Below, in pieces: positions 9,270 to 18,356 of a stretch of DNA of 64,000 nt. The position numbers and the translations under genes are program-made. Below the pieces are notes generated by a model. The model did not search any database. It had not been told where the DNA came from and worked only from the letters and a program-made list of their open reading frames with translations. The first letter of the stretch is position 1, and each line of letters begins with the position of its first letter. The stretch is from Halobacillus sp. A5 (GTDB lineage Bacteria; Bacillota; Bacilli; Bacillales; Halobacillaceae). The stretch lies in the NCBI RefSeq assembly GCF_024189315.1, contig NZ_JAIZEO010000001.1, positions 1 to 64,000 of the forward strand. The letters are read 5' to 3'.

Positions 9270-9360
9270 TCTGTTTCTGCTGAAGGGCAGCAGGCTTACC
9301 GAAGTAGTAGCCCTGACCAAAATGGATGCCCGCTGCTTTCAGGAAGCAATAATTCGATTT
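9256..9360 (-). pseudogene. Remnant of an EAL domain C-terminus
   Basis: The minus strand encodes a short tail, FLKAAGIHFGQGYYFGKP followed by about a dozen residues and a stop. The G-x-QGYYFGKP pattern is the well-known end of EAL (cyclic-di-GMP phosphodiesterase) domains. Upstream of it the reading frame runs into the ytlR start region with no further EAL sequence, so only about 35 codons remain. It is wedged between ytlQ and ytlR and its stop overlaps the ytlQ end. I infer the relic of a lost c-di-GMP phosphodiesterase gene. Confidence 0.6.
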
Positions 9361-9379
9361 CGAATAGGAGATAGGACTT

Positions 9380-10309
9380 ATGTATGTTGTTATTACTAAC
9401 CCATATGCAGGTAATGGGGCTGCGTTAAGGCAGCTTGAAGCCATCCAAAAAGATCCTCTTTTTACTTCAAAAAATTGCCGCTCCTTTCAGACTGAATACG
9501 AGGGTCATGCACGAATTCTTAGCGAGTCCATAGTCAGGACGCATCATTCAACTATTGATGCGGTTGTTATCATCGGCGGGGATGGAACAGTACATGAAGT
9601 GATGAATGGTTTAGCTGCATGGCCGGATGTCCCAGTCGGCATTATACCTGCTGGTTCCGGCAATGATTTTGTAAGAGGGTTAGGAATACAGTCAAAAGGG
9701 GTAAAGCTGTTTAGAGAACTAGTGTTAAGCCCGAAAACTTTAAAAGTTAATATCGGTGAAGCAGAAACTGTGTATCAACAGAGATCGAAGGTTATATATT
9801 TTCTAAATAGTGCAGGAACAGGTTTAGATAGTGAAATAGTTTCGAAGACTAATGATGCTGTTTTTAGAAAAAAGTTAAAGAAATGGCGTCTTCACCGGGT
9901 GCACTATGCAGCAGGTTTTATATATATATTAAAAAAATTTAAATACTCTCTGCTTGAAGTCGATATAGAAGGTAGAAGAGTTAAATTTAAATCGTTTACG
10001 CTGGCTGTAATTACCAATCACCCTTATTTTGGTAAAGGGATGAAGATAGCACCTGCTTCTAAGTTGAAATCTATGAGGTTCACTATAGTACTAATCGAAC
10101 CTTTAGCCAAATGGAAACTGGGGTTATTGTTTGCCACTGTTTTTACAGGATTACATACAAAATTAAAGAAAGTTCATATCTTAAAAGGATCCTCTATAAA
10201 GATAAAATCATCTTCTGGTCTGTTACTGCAGATGGACGGGCAGATATATAAATGTGACAAATGCACTATAAGGAAAACTCGTCAGCCAAGGGTATTTTTA
10301 ACTGACTAA
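9380..10309 (+). CDS. ytlR: Diacylglycerol/lipid kinase family protein (YtlR)
   Basis: A 309-residue member of the DAGK-catalytic (YegS/DgkB-like) lipid kinase family. The start MYVVITNPYAGNG and the nucleotide-binding motif IIGGDGTVHEVMNGL are the catalytic-domain signatures, followed by GTIPAGSGND-type sequence (IIPAGSGNDFVRGLG). It presumably phosphorylates a lipid or sphingoid-like substrate at the inner face of the membrane, but the substrate is not known for the B. subtilis orthologue YtlR. AATAGGAG lies upstream of the ATG. Confidence 0.87.
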   Translation: MYVVITNPYAGNGAALRQLEAIQKDPLFTSKNCRSFQTEYEGHARILSESIVRTHHSTIDAVVIIGGDGTVHEVMNGLAAWPDVPVGIIPAGSGNDFVRGLGIQSKGVKLFRELVLSPKTLKVNIGEAETVYQQRSKVIYFLNSAGTGLDSEIVSKTNDAVFRKKLKKWRLHRVHYAAGFIYILKKFKYSLLEVDIEGRRVKFKSFTLAVITNHPYFGKGMKIAPASKLKSMRFTIVLIEPLAKWKLGLLFATVFTGLHTKLKKVHILKGSSIKIKSSSGLLLQMDGQIYKCDKCTIRKTRQPRVFLTD

Positions 10310-10457
10310 TAAATTTTCCTTGAAAGTTGATAAGCTTTTGAGTTAACCTGTAAAAAGGTGTTTATTTTGTACGGTGTAAGATGAACTACAGATTTAATGG
10401 AATATGCGGTATACTTGAACTACAACTACGTGAGCTATCACAGGAAGATTTGAGGAA

Positions 10458-11273
10458 TTGAAGGTGAATTGGTTGGAGCATATACTAGGTCAAAACTGGA
10501 CAATCACTCCCGCTGGAGGTTCCACTGGGGAAGCATATTACGCTCAAAATGAAGGGAAACGTTTATTTTTAAAGAGAAATTCATCTCCTTTTCTTGCCGT
10601 TCTTTCTGCCGAGGGAATTGTTCCTAAGCTCGTTTGGACGAAACGACTTGAAAATGGTGATGTAATTACAGCGCAGGAATGGCTTGAAGGAAGAGAATTG
10701 AACACGGAAGAGATGAAGCATCCGAGGGTGGCTGCCCTTCTAAGTAAAATTCACCATTCTACTGAACTCCTGGATATGCTGATGCGTTTAGGGAAGCATC
10801 CCTTGACTCCTGATGAGATTTTGAATGATATAAAAGAGAACCAGAAAATACTTGACCAGGTCGACTCACGCCTTGAAATTCACCACGCGGTTAAGTACTT
10901 AGAGCATAATGTAAAACGTGCTCAACATGATCAGCACGTTGTCTGTCACTGTGATACTAACCATAACAATTGGCTTTTGTCTTCTGATAATCAGCTTTAT
11001 TTAATAGATTGGGATAATGCGATGGTGGCTGACCCTGCTCTAGATTTAGGTATGCTGCTATTTACTTACATTCCTAAAGAGAATTGGGAAGGCTGGATGA
11101 AGCAATATGGCGGAATTGAAAGTGACCATTTGATGGAACGGATGAAATGGTATGCCGTTTCCCAGTCGATTTCTTTCATCCAATGGCATATGATGCGTGG
11201 GGAATATAATGAAGCAGAGATCAGAATTCATAAATTAAGTAAGATGATGAACACTTACAACATTTTGCCATAG
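10458..11273 (+). CDS. ytmP: Aminoglycoside phosphotransferase-fold kinase (YtmP)
   Basis: A 271-residue protein with an APH/choline-kinase fold. The catalytic loop HCDTNHNNWLL (HxDxxxxN) and the metal-binding DWDNAMVADPALDLG are intact. It sits just before trmB, as YtmP does in B. subtilis. The true substrate is unknown; the fold phosphorylates small hydroxylated molecules, and there is no reason to assume drug resistance. I use TTG at 10458, with GAGG a few bases upstream; a GTG two codons later is the alternative start. An intrinsic terminator follows. Confidence 0.82.
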   Translation: MKVNWLEHILGQNWTITPAGGSTGEAYYAQNEGKRLFLKRNSSPFLAVLSAEGIVPKLVWTKRLENGDVITAQEWLEGRELNTEEMKHPRVAALLSKIHHSTELLDMLMRLGKHPLTPDEILNDIKENQKILDQVDSRLEIHHAVKYLEHNVKRAQHDQHVVCHCDTNHNNWLLSSDNQLYLIDWDNAMVADPALDLGMLLFTYIPKENWEGWMKQYGGIESDHLMERMKWYAVSQSISFIQWHMMRGEYNEAEIRIHKLSKMMNTYNILP

Positions 11274-11275
11274 AA

Positions 11276-11313
11276 AAAGAGCGATCCTCATATAAACGGG
11301 AACGCTCTTTTTA
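11276..11313 (+). terminator. Terminator after ytmP
   Basis: AAAGAGCG / CGCTCTTTTT hairpin just after the ytmP stop; also positioned to end the small convergent minus-strand gene. Confidence 0.75.
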
Positions 11314-11323
11314 ATTCCTTTAT

Positions 11324-11482
11324 TTAAGAAAAGGTTGCGTATTTTACTTTCTTCGCTCTTACTTCTGAACTCAGCTTTTCATTTAATTTCTCAAATGGGT
11401 ATATAAATACTGCATAGCCCGCAAAGAGTACGGAAAAAACTGCTACTACAGATAATTCAGCTGATTGACGTATTAATTTCAT
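11324..11482 (-). CDS. Small single-pass membrane protein (52 aa)
   Basis: This 52-codon minus-strand ORF starts with ATG at 11482. It encodes a hydrophobic helix (residues ~8-30, SVVAVFSVLFAGYAVFIYPF) and then a charged amphipathic tail (EKLNEKLSSEVRAKKVKY). AGGAGTG lies about 12 bases upstream, somewhat far. It occupies the ytmP-trmB gap where B. subtilis has ytzH, but it does not resemble YtzH and is on the opposite strand. A near-perfect cre-like sequence sits 59 bases upstream, which suggests CcpA control. I do not recognise the family. Confidence 0.55.
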   Translation of the reverse strand: MKLIRQSAELSVVAVFSVLFAGYAVFIYPFEKLNEKLSSEVRAKKVKYATFS

Positions 11483-11540
11483 AAATGAACAATTCACTCC
11501 TCAATTAATATAAATAACTGCATATTTAACATCATATATC

Positions 11541-11554
11541 AGAAAGCGTTTTCA
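11541..11554 (-). promoter_or_regulatory. Candidate CcpA operator (cre)
   Basis: Read on the minus strand this is TGAAAACGCTTTCT, which matches the cre consensus TGWAANCGNTNWCA at all but the last base. It lies upstream of the 52-aa membrane protein gene. ccpA itself is in the window at 29557. Confidence 0.45.
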
Positions 11555-11745
11555 ACCCAACACCCATATTCAGCGGTATTTAAGTGATGTTCATGGAATG
11601 CCACCTATATAAAAGAATAACTCGGAATAAGTATCTTTAATACCGAAATCCCCCTGAATACAATGAGTATCTTCGATTATCATAAAAACTTTTACAGGAA
11701 TAGGTTTCGTGATAAGATTTGTAAAGATAAGAAGGAGGAATTCCT

Positions 11746-12384
11746 ATGAGATTAAGAAATAAACCATGGGCCGATGAGTTTATGCGTGAAAATAACCACA
11801 TTATTATAGAAGAACCGGCAAAATACAAAGGCGCTTGGCAATCTGCTTTTAATAAACCACAGCCGCTGCATCTGGAGATAGGTTCAGGAAAAGGGCAGTT
11901 TGCTGCCGGGATGGGGAAACAACATCCTGATATTAATTTTATCGGAGTAGAACGTGTGAAAAGTGTAATTGTAGGGGCTTTAAAAAAAGTGCTGAATGCT
12001 GATACCTCGAATGTGCGGTTACTAAATGAGGACGCAGAAGACTTACGGGAACTATTTCAAACGAGTGAAGTCGATCATATTTATTTAAACTTCTCTGACC
12101 CTTGGCCGAAATCGCGCCACGAGAAAAGAAGACTAACGTTTCCTTCATTTCTGGATCAATACAAAGATATTTTAAAAGAAGAAGGAAAAATCACACTTAA
12201 AACCGATAATAGAGGTTTTTTCGAGTATTCTGTCGCCAGCTTTTCTCAATATGGGATGATTGTAGAAGAAATTTCTTTAGATTTGCACGAAGTAAACGAT
12301 CCTCTAAATGTAACGACAGAATATGAAGAGAAGTTTTCTGAAAAAGGCCAGCCTATTTATAGATGTAAAGCAAGATTCCAGTAG
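11746..12384 (+). CDS. trmB: tRNA (guanine-N7)-methyltransferase TrmB
   Basis: A 212-residue SAM-dependent methyltransferase that makes m7G46 in tRNA. The SAM-binding loop LEIGSGKGQF, the motif NFIGVERVKSV and the family hallmark YLNFSDPWPKSRHEKRRL are present, as is the late TDN motif (KTDNRGFFEYS). The length is typical. An excellent AGAAGGAGG precedes the ATG. It occupies the position of B. subtilis ytmQ. Transcription from its own promoter is likely, because the gene upstream is on the opposite strand. Confidence 0.95.
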   Translation: MRLRNKPWADEFMRENNHIIIEEPAKYKGAWQSAFNKPQPLHLEIGSGKGQFAAGMGKQHPDINFIGVERVKSVIVGALKKVLNADTSNVRLLNEDAEDLRELFQTSEVDHIYLNFSDPWPKSRHEKRRLTFPSFLDQYKDILKEEGKITLKTDNRGFFEYSVASFSQYGMIVEEISLDLHEVNDPLNVTTEYEEKFSEKGQPIYRCKARFQ

Positions 12385-12398
12385 TGATAACGTTTACA
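12385..12398 (+). promoter_or_regulatory. Cre-like site in the ytnP promoter region
   Basis: TGATAACGTTTACA departs from the cre consensus TGWAANCGNTNWCA at one position. Its last six bases, TTTACA (12393-12398), could be a -35 element, with TA-rich sequence (GATAAAAT, 12416-12423) at the -10 position 17-19 bases further on. Binding by CcpA there would block ytnP transcription. This is inference from sequence only. Confidence 0.4.
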
Positions 12399-12450
12399 TT
12401 TTACTTCCAGTCTATGATAAAATTAAGGCATGTTCTTGGAGGTGAAAGCT

Positions 12451-13305
12451 GTGGAATCTATTAATATTGGTAAAGCAAAGCTGACCTGGCTAAACGGTGG
12501 AGTTACTCATTTGGATGGAGGAGCTATGTTTGGAGTTGTGCCGCGTGCTTTATGGAGTAAAAAATATCCAGTAAATGAACAAAACCAGATTGAACTTAGG
12601 ACGGATCCAATACTCCTGCAATTAAATGAGAAAAATATTCTAATAGATGCCGGGATTGGTCATAACAAGTTAACAGAAAAGCAAAAGATAATATTTGGAG
12701 TTAAAGAAGAATCAAAGCTGAAGGATGAATTGGCCAGTTTGTCTCTCGCACCTGAGGATATTGATATTGTTTGTATGACTCATCTGCATTTTGATCATGC
12801 TTGTGGATTGACAAAATGGGAAGGCGGTCGGCTTGTGCCTTTTTTCCCTCATGCCAAAATTATTACCAGTGAAATAGAGTGGAATGAAATGAGGCATCCC
12901 AATATTCGCTCAAAAAATACGTATTGGGAAGATAATTGGAAGCCTGTGGTGGACCAGGTACATACGTTTACAGGAGAAGCTGAAATTGCAGAGGGATTAA
13001 AAATGATTCATACGAGCGGGCACAGTGATGGACATGCCGTTATTTGTTATGAAGATGAAGAAGCAGCTTTTATTCATATGGCCGATCTTATGCCGACCCA
13101 TGCACATCAGAATGTGTTGTGGGCATTGGCTTATGATGATTATCCGGTGACTTCGGTACACCAGAAAGAAAAGTGGATGGACTTTGGGTATTCAAAAGAA
13201 GCATGGTATACATTTTATCATGATGCCGTATATCGTGCGCTGAAATTCAATAAAGATGGAAAAATTATGGAATCCGTCAATAAACCCCCATCAAGTTATA
13301 AATAA
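12451..13305 (+). CDS. ytnP: Metallo-beta-lactamase-fold lactonase-like hydrolase (YtnP)
   Basis: A 284-residue metallo-beta-lactamase-fold protein. The metal-binding motif HLHFDHACG is intact, with further ligands in [10 protein letters not shown] and MADLMP. B. subtilis YtnP, at the same place, is reported to quench a Streptomyces signalling pathway and is related to AHL lactonases. I chose the GTG at 12451, not the ATG at 12430, because TTGGAGGTG lies between the two at the right spacing. A GC-rich terminator follows. Confidence 0.87.
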   Translation: MESINIGKAKLTWLNGGVTHLDGGAMFGVVPRALWSKKYPVNEQNQIELRTDPILLQLNEKNILIDAGIGHNKLTEKQKIIFGVKEESKLKDELASLSLAPEDIDIVCMTHLHFDHACGLTKWEGGRLVPFFPHAKIITSEIEWNEMRHPNIRSKNTYWEDNWKPVVDQVHTFTGEAEIAEGLKMIHTSGHSDGHAVICYEDEEAAFIHMADLMPTHAHQNVLWALAYDDYPVTSVHQKEKWMDFGYSKEAWYTFYHDAVYRALKFNKDGKIMESVNKPPSSYK

Positions 13306-13310
13306 ACAAT

Positions 13311-13340
13311 ACCCCCGGCTGGAAGAAAGCCGGGGGTGAA
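13311..13340. terminator. Terminator between ytnP and ytzB
   Basis: ACCCCCGGCT / AGCCGGGGGT hairpin between convergent genes; the downstream T tract is weak. Confidence 0.75.
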
Positions 13341-13346
13341 TTTGTA

Positions 13347-13676
13347 CTATGCTGTTTGTTCAGTCACATCAATAATTGTACCAGTTTCAGAATCAATGAA
13401 GAATTCGTATTGAGAGGTTTCACCGTCCTGGTTTTTAGAAATACCTCCGCGGTAAACATCGTAATTAATCCCATTTTTGTTTAATTCCTCAGGCTTCATG
13501 TAAATCCAAGATCCACTGATCGGACCCTGTTTTTTAAATGCTTCCTTGGCAATTTTTAGAGCTTTTTCCGGAGTGACGCCTTGTTTGTTAGCTACTTGTT
13601 CCTTAACGACATAACCTGCAAGTGCTCCAACACCAGCAGCTATGGCTACTTTTTTCCAATTCATAGTTTCACTCAC
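13347..13676 (-). CDS. ytzB: PepSY-domain small protein (YtzB)
   Basis: A 109-residue protein. The N-terminal hydrophobic helix is short (VAIAAGVGALAGYVV, residues 10-24) and may anchor it to the membrane. The rest is a PepSY-like domain (TPEKALKIAKEAF ... YEFFIDSETGTIIDVTE). It corresponds to B. subtilis YtzB, which lies between ytnP and ytoP. PepSY domains are thought to inhibit peptidases or sense the envelope; no partner is evident here. AGAGGTGAG precedes the ATG. Confidence 0.83.
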   Translation of the reverse strand: MSETMNWKKVAIAAGVGALAGYVVKEQVANKQGVTPEKALKIAKEAFKKQGPISGSWIYMKPEELNKNGINYDVYRGGISKNQDGETSQYEFFIDSETGTIIDVTEQTA

Positions 13677-13811
13677 CTCTAATCAATATACTATCTCTCA
13701 GTATACTAGATTTCTCATTAAAAGGAAATTAAAACCTAGAATCGATAATGTAGAATCAGCTGGCGATTTTAGGTAAACTATAAGAAGATGGAAATAAAGG
13801 AGATGTACATA

Positions 13812-14879
13812 ATGAACCAAGTAACTCAAGAATTATTTAAAACGTTAACTGAACTGCCTGGTGCCCCTGGAAATGAACATCTTGTACGTAAGTTTATGAA
13901 AGAAGAATTAGGTAAGTATGCAGATGAGACAATCCAGGACGGTTTAGGAGGAGTCTTCGGTGTTAGGAAATCGACTGGCCCCCGCGTGATGGTGGCAGGG
14001 CATATGGATGAAGTTGGCTTTATGGTTACCCAGATTACTAAAAATGGAATGCTTCGCTTTCAGACACTTGGAGGCTGGTGGAATCAAGTTCTTCTGGCGC
14101 AGCGGGTTCAGGTTATAACTGAGCAGGGGCCGGTAACAGGTGTTATTGGGTCAATTCCTCCTCACAATCTAACGCCTGAACAAAGAAAAAAGCCGATGGA
14201 AATAAAAAATATGCTTATTGATATTGGTGCAGACGATCAGGAAGACGCTAAAAAGATTGGCATTAGACCTGGCCAGCAAATCGTCCCGGTATGTCCGTTC
14301 ACACCCATGGCTAATGAGAAGAAAATTCTTGCCAAAGCCTGGGACAACCGTTATGGCTGTGGCCTTGCAATTGAGCTTCTAAAAGAACTTAAGGATGAGG
14401 TCGTTCCTAATCAGCTTTACTCAGGAGCTACAGTACAGGAAGAGGTTGGCCTGCGGGGCGCACAAGCTTCGTCGCATATGATTGATCCTGATATATTCTA
14501 CGCGCTTGATGCATCACCAGCTAACGATATGAGCGGGGATGATAAAGAATTTGGACAGCTTGGAAAAGGTGCACTGTTAAGAATTTTAGACAAGTCTATG
14601 GTTACGCACAGGGGAATGAGGGATTTTGTTCTGGATACAGCTGAAACCCACGATATCCCTTATCAATATTTCATTTCCCAGGGCGGAACAGATGCTGGTC
14701 GAGTGCACACAACTAACGATGGTGTTCCTTCTGCAGTAGTGGGGATATGTTCAAGGTACATTCATACGTCCTCCTCTATTATTCATGTAGATGATTATGG
14801 AGCCGCCAAAGAATTAATTGTACGTCTTGTTAAGGCCACAGATCAGAACGCCGTTGATTATATTAAATCACAAGTATAA
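13812..14879 (+). CDS. ytoP: M42-family aminopeptidase (YtoP)
   Basis: A 355-residue cobalt/zinc-dependent aminopeptidase of the M42 (glutamyl aminopeptidase/cellulase M) family. Metal ligands are seen in [29 protein letters not shown] and the final [15 protein letters not shown]. It trims peptides in the cytoplasm. I place the start at 13812, because AAAGGAGATG lies 5' of it and would be inside the coding region if the upstream ATG at 13788 were used. A weak hairpin (14889-14920) follows. Confidence 0.92.
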   Translation: MNQVTQELFKTLTELPGAPGNEHLVRKFMKEELGKYADETIQDGLGGVFGVRKSTGPRVMVAGHMDEVGFMVTQITKNGMLRFQTLGGWWNQVLLAQRVQVITEQGPVTGVIGSIPPHNLTPEQRKKPMEIKNMLIDIGADDQEDAKKIGIRPGQQIVPVCPFTPMANEKKILAKAWDNRYGCGLAIELLKELKDEVVPNQLYSGATVQEEVGLRGAQASSHMIDPDIFYALDASPANDMSGDDKEFGQLGKGALLRILDKSMVTHRGMRDFVLDTAETHDIPYQYFISQGGTDAGRVHTTNDGVPSAVVGICSRYIHTSSSIIHVDDYGAAKELIVRLVKATDQNAVDYIKSQV

Positions 14880-14968
14880 GTGATGAATAAGTCGTATATG
14901 GCTGATAGCCTATACGACTTTGTGTTACCATGAAGAAACGATAATAGTTTTAGGCAGGTGGACGGTGA

Positions 14969-15472
14969 GTGAAAGTTTTTATTGGATCGACCAATCCAAC
15001 TAAAGTGGAAGCAGTTAAAAAAGTTTTTGCTAAAGATGATGTCTCCAGCATAGAAGTAGAGTCGAAAGTAGCTGCCCAGCCTTTTTCTGATGAAGAAACA
15101 TTAGAAGGGGCTGTAAATCGGGCACGTGAATGTGCGGCTATGAAAAAAAGTGAGCTCGGTATCGGACTTGAAGGCGGTGTTATGGAGGTTGATGGCGACT
15201 TATTCCTCTGTAATTGGGGTGCATTGGTCGACAAGAAAGAGAATGTGTATCGAGCCAGTGGTGCAAGAATTCCGCTTCCAGATGAGATCAATGAAGGGTT
15301 GCAGACCGGGAGAGAGTTAGGGGAACTAATGGATGCCTACGCTGAGAAGTCAAATGTCAGCAAGTATGAAGGAGCTATCGGAATCTTTACTAATGGTGTT
15401 ATAAAACGAGAAGAAATGTTTTCACACGTTGTTAAATTATTAAAAGGTCAATGGGAACACGACCAGAAGTAA
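14969..15472 (+). CDS. DUF84 / YjjX-type inosine-xanthosine triphosphatase
   Basis: A 167-residue protein of the DUF84 (YjjX) family, which hydrolyses non-canonical nucleoside triphosphates such as ITP and XTP. The N-terminal MKVFIGSTNPTKVEAVKKVF and the central GIGLEGGVMEV and CNWGALVD motifs are characteristic. The start is GTG with GGCAGGTGG upstream. B. subtilis does not carry this gene at this position as far as I recall, so it is an addition to the conserved order. It is a housecleaning enzyme by family. Confidence 0.8.
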   Translation: MKVFIGSTNPTKVEAVKKVFAKDDVSSIEVESKVAAQPFSDEETLEGAVNRARECAAMKKSELGIGLEGGVMEVDGDLFLCNWGALVDKKENVYRASGARIPLPDEINEGLQTGRELGELMDAYAEKSNVSKYEGAIGIFTNGVIKREEMFSHVVKLLKGQWEHDQK

Positions 15473-15478
15473 AAAAAA

Positions 15479-15514
15479 AGAACATCCCTTTTATTATTGA
15501 GGGATGTTCTTTTG
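15479..15514. terminator. Terminator between the DUF84 gene and ytoQ
   Basis: AGAACATCCCT / AGGGATGTTCT hairpin flanked by an A tract and TTTTG; serves both convergent genes. Confidence 0.85.
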
Positions 15515-15515
15515 C

Positions 15516-15956
15516 TTATTCAAATACATAGGCCAGCACATCCAATGCTTGATCAATAGATTCCACTGTGACATTGGCCTGGTTTGATAATTCTTTTAAT
15601 GGGTGAATTAATGATTCAGGCCTTACTAAAATTAATGGCTTATTTCCTCTAAGAGCTAGACCGGCATCAAGAGCTGTGTTCCACTGTTTGTATTTCTCTC
15701 CGAATAAAGCGATCACTGCATCAGATTTCTCTAAGAGAAGCTGCGTTCTAAAGTTATTGACATCAGAAGCGGCATCGTCTATCAGACGCTTGTTCGGCTG
15801 ATCTCCTAAAATAACTTCGCCTACATTGTCAGATCGTTCATGGTTTTCTTGAGGGCCCACAAATTGCAGCCGCAAATCTCTTTCCCTTGCTTTATTCCTT
15901 ATTTCTTCTCGCCAATCATCGTGAATCTGTCCTGCTAGATAAATAGTGAATTCCAT
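15516..15956 (-). CDS. ytoQ: YtoQ-family protein
   Basis: A 146-residue protein that matches B. subtilis YtoQ in length and pattern: an N-terminal EFTIYLAGQIHDDWR, a central VGPQENHERSDN and a KRLIDDAASDVNN segment. The fold resembles nucleoside 2-deoxyribosyltransferase-like or TIR-like Rossmann proteins (YLAGQI..W, DAVIALFGEKYKQWNTALDAG), but no activity is established. It is a standalone gene on the minus strand between terminators. Confidence 0.8.
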   Translation of the reverse strand: MEFTIYLAGQIHDDWREEIRNKARERDLRLQFVGPQENHERSDNVGEVILGDQPNKRLIDDAASDVNNFRTQLLLEKSDAVIALFGEKYKQWNTALDAGLALRGNKPLILVRPESLIHPLKELSNQANVTVESIDQALDVLAYVFE

Positions 15957-16056
15957 TTTCTCAAATCCCTTCTCAAGAATTATATAAATTTAGTATGTTC
16001 ATAACTTTCTATCTTGTCTAGTTATTCACTTTGGTTTTGTCAAAATTTATTTCTGA

Positions 16057-18171
16057 CTAAGAGGAAAGTCGTTCATTTCGATTCGAAGCAACATTCTCTT
16101 CGGATTCGTTCTCATTTATATCATCTACAGAAAGGAATTGATCATCTGCCTCCGAATTATCCATTTCATCGGTTTCTTCCTGGATGCTTTCTATTGTATC
16201 ACTCATTGAAAATTGACTTACCTCTTCAGCAAGTTCTTTCGATAAGTTCTGTAAATGAGATGCAGATTCATTCACTTCACTAATGGTCTGGAGCTGGCTC
16301 TCGCTTGAAGCGGCCACTTCTTCAGCAGCAGCAACGGCTTCTTCTGAGATAAGGCTGATCTCGTGAAGTTTTTTCTTAACCTCTTCATTAACATACTCTA
16401 CTCCATCTACGGACAATTGAACCTCTGTAATCTGGCTGTTCATTTCTTTCACATAGCTTGAAATCTGATGGAAAGACTGTTTTGTCCGCATAACTGCTTG
16501 CTGTTGAGAACTTTTAAAGCTGTCAAATTCCTCAGCATTCGCAGCTAATCCTTGCATTTGATTAGACACGCCTGCTACTAAGTGATGGATTCTTCCTGCT
16601 TCTACCTTCGATCGTTCGGCTAGTTTGCGAACTTCTTCGGCTACTACTGAAAACCCTTTTCCAGCATTACCGGCACGTGCGGATTCAATGGCAGCATTCA
16701 AAGCAAGAAGGTTCGTGCTGTCAGCAATGTCTTCAATCGTTTCCACAATTTTATTAACTTCCTTAGATTGTTCATTTGCTGCCTGGACTTCGGTGGTTAT
16801 ATGTGAAGCGAGTTCTATAAATGAGCTGGAAGTAGTCTCTAAGTCGGAAACAGTCGTTAATCCGTCTTTACCTTTACTCTCCGCTTCGTTTAATTTGCTG
16901 CTGATCTCACCAGTCATTTGTTTTGTTCTTAGAATGGCATCTGAAACGTTGCTCATAAGTCCTGTGCTCTGATCAATTTTATATGATTGATTCTGTGAAC
17001 CTTCGGCTACTTGATGTATAGCTTCATTAACTTCCTGAGCCTGAGTGCTTGTTTGCTCCGAAACACTTGTAAGATGCTTTGAAGAGTTCTGAAGAACCTT
17101 GGATGCAGAATGAACTTTATAAACAGAATTTTCCATTTTTTCTGCCATTAAATTGAACTGTTGAGCGATTTCTGTCATTTCATCATTTGTACTTAGTACA
17201 ATACGGTGGGATAATTGACCATCACCTATTATCCCGGCCCCGTCTTTAAGAGTACGGACTGAAGCAGTGATATTTTTGATAAGTATATATCCTGTCAGCA
17301 GGGTTAAAAATAATGCGGCAATTCCTAAGACAAACAGTAACGTAATGATAGTATTTTTAGCGGCTGCTTGCTCTGCCTTTAAATCCTTACTAATGGTTTG
17401 TGCTGAAGCAATTACATCATTTGTATAGGTTGTAATGTTATTGGATATTTCTTCGAAGGAGGATTTAACATTATTGGCTTGGTTGTAGGTACTGTTTACA
17501 GTTGTTAAGGTCTGCTCATATTTAAGTAAATCTTGATTAAGAGATGAGGTATCTTCGCTGCTTAAGCTAGTATTGTTTAATCCATCTTTAACTTCCCCTG
17601 ATACTTCTTTGGCTGCTTCCAGGTTACTAGCAGAAGGGGATTCCAGAAATATTTGTTCAGCAAGCTTCATATTAAGCAGATCATTTTCAAGTTCTGGACG
17701 ATTTTCTGTGTAATTCATAAATTCTGCGTAAGACTCTGAAATGAATTTGTACATTCCTTCATTTTCAGAAAATCCTAAAATGCGGAAGCTGCTCACTAAT
17801 AATTCAAGCTCTTCTTGATATTTGACAGATTGACTGGATATTTCGGTAAACTGATTCGATATGTCAGGGTAATTCGTATATGTACTTTGATAATCATCTG
17901 CTGTTTCTTTTACCTTTGTAATAGCTTCAGAAATAGCTTCACCATTTGTTTCACCGGGGTTATTAAAAAATGTCTGTTCATCTATGGAAGTAAGTGTCAT
18001 TAAATATTTAAGCTCTTCACTCGCAGCAAGCACCTCATCAATATTTTGTCTTTCTTCTGTCATACTAGATTGTTTATTGAAAAAATAAGTGGAAAAACTA
18101 ATAAGGACAACAAGACTGACTAATGAGAGAATAACCATGAATCTTATCCGGCTTTTTATCGACTTCATCAT
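16057..18171 (-). CDS. Methyl-accepting chemotaxis protein
   Basis: A 704-residue chemoreceptor. Order: first membrane helix (~residues 8-29), a helical extracellular region to about 270, a second helix ([20 protein letters not shown]), a HAMP domain, and the cytoplasmic signalling coiled coil whose tip contains [20 protein letters not shown] and [13 protein letters not shown]. It relays an unidentified signal to CheA/CheW. The ligand region is helical-bundle-like, so the ligand cannot be predicted. The last ~60 residues form an acidic tail. No SigD-type promoter was recognised upstream. Confidence 0.93.
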   Translation of the reverse strand: MMKSIKSRIRFMVILSLVSLVVLISFSTYFFNKQSSMTEERQNIDEVLAASEELKYLMTLTSIDEQTFFNNPGETNGEAISEAITKVKETADDYQSTYTNYPDISNQFTEISSQSVKYQEELELLVSSFRILGFSENEGMYKFISESYAEFMNYTENRPELENDLLNMKLAEQIFLESPSASNLEAAKEVSGEVKDGLNNTSLSSEDTSSLNQDLLKYEQTLTTVNSTYNQANNVKSSFEEISNNITTYTNDVIASAQTISKDLKAEQAAAKNTIITLLFVLGIAALFLTLLTGYILIKNITASVRTLKDGAGIIGDGQLSHRIVLSTNDEMTEIAQQFNLMAEKMENSVYKVHSASKVLQNSSKHLTSVSEQTSTQAQEVNEAIHQVAEGSQNQSYKIDQSTGLMSNVSDAILRTKQMTGEISSKLNEAESKGKDGLTTVSDLETTSSSFIELASHITTEVQAANEQSKEVNKIVETIEDIADSTNLLALNAAIESARAGNAGKGFSVVAEEVRKLAERSKVEAGRIHHLVAGVSNQMQGLAANAEEFDSFKSSQQQAVMRTKQSFHQISSYVKEMNSQITEVQLSVDGVEYVNEEVKKKLHEISLISEEAVAAAEEVAASSESQLQTISEVNESASHLQNLSKELAEEVSQFSMSDTIESIQEETDEMDNSEADDQFLSVDDINENESEENVASNRNERLSS

Positions 18172-18295
18172 AACCCTCCAATAGATTAATAGAATTTACT
18201 AGTTAAGTATAGAACTAAAGATCTACAAAAACAATACTATAAAATACAAAATAGAACTTTAGTCCTTAAAGTTTATATGTATTTACTTTAATGTA

Positions 18296-18324
18296 TTTAC
18301 ACTTGTAAAACGGTGGTGTAATAT
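18296..18324 (+). promoter_or_regulatory. SigA-type promoter of the PTS IIC gene
   Basis: TTTACA (18296-18301), 17-base spacer, TAATAT (18319-18324), placed about 30 bases before the gene's ribosome binding site. Confidence 0.5.
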
Positions 18325-18356
18325 AGATGCATTGCGGAAAGGAGAGGCAGAGAAAA

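Noticed and set aside
9256-9444. Full 62-codon frame as a gene
   Set aside because: Only the last ~35 codons resemble EAL; the first part is antisense to the start of ytlR and lacks a ribosome binding site.
10458-11273. ytmP as an aminoglycoside resistance gene
   Set aside because: The fold is shared with choline and other kinases, and the gene is a conserved chromosomal neighbour of trmB; no resistance context.
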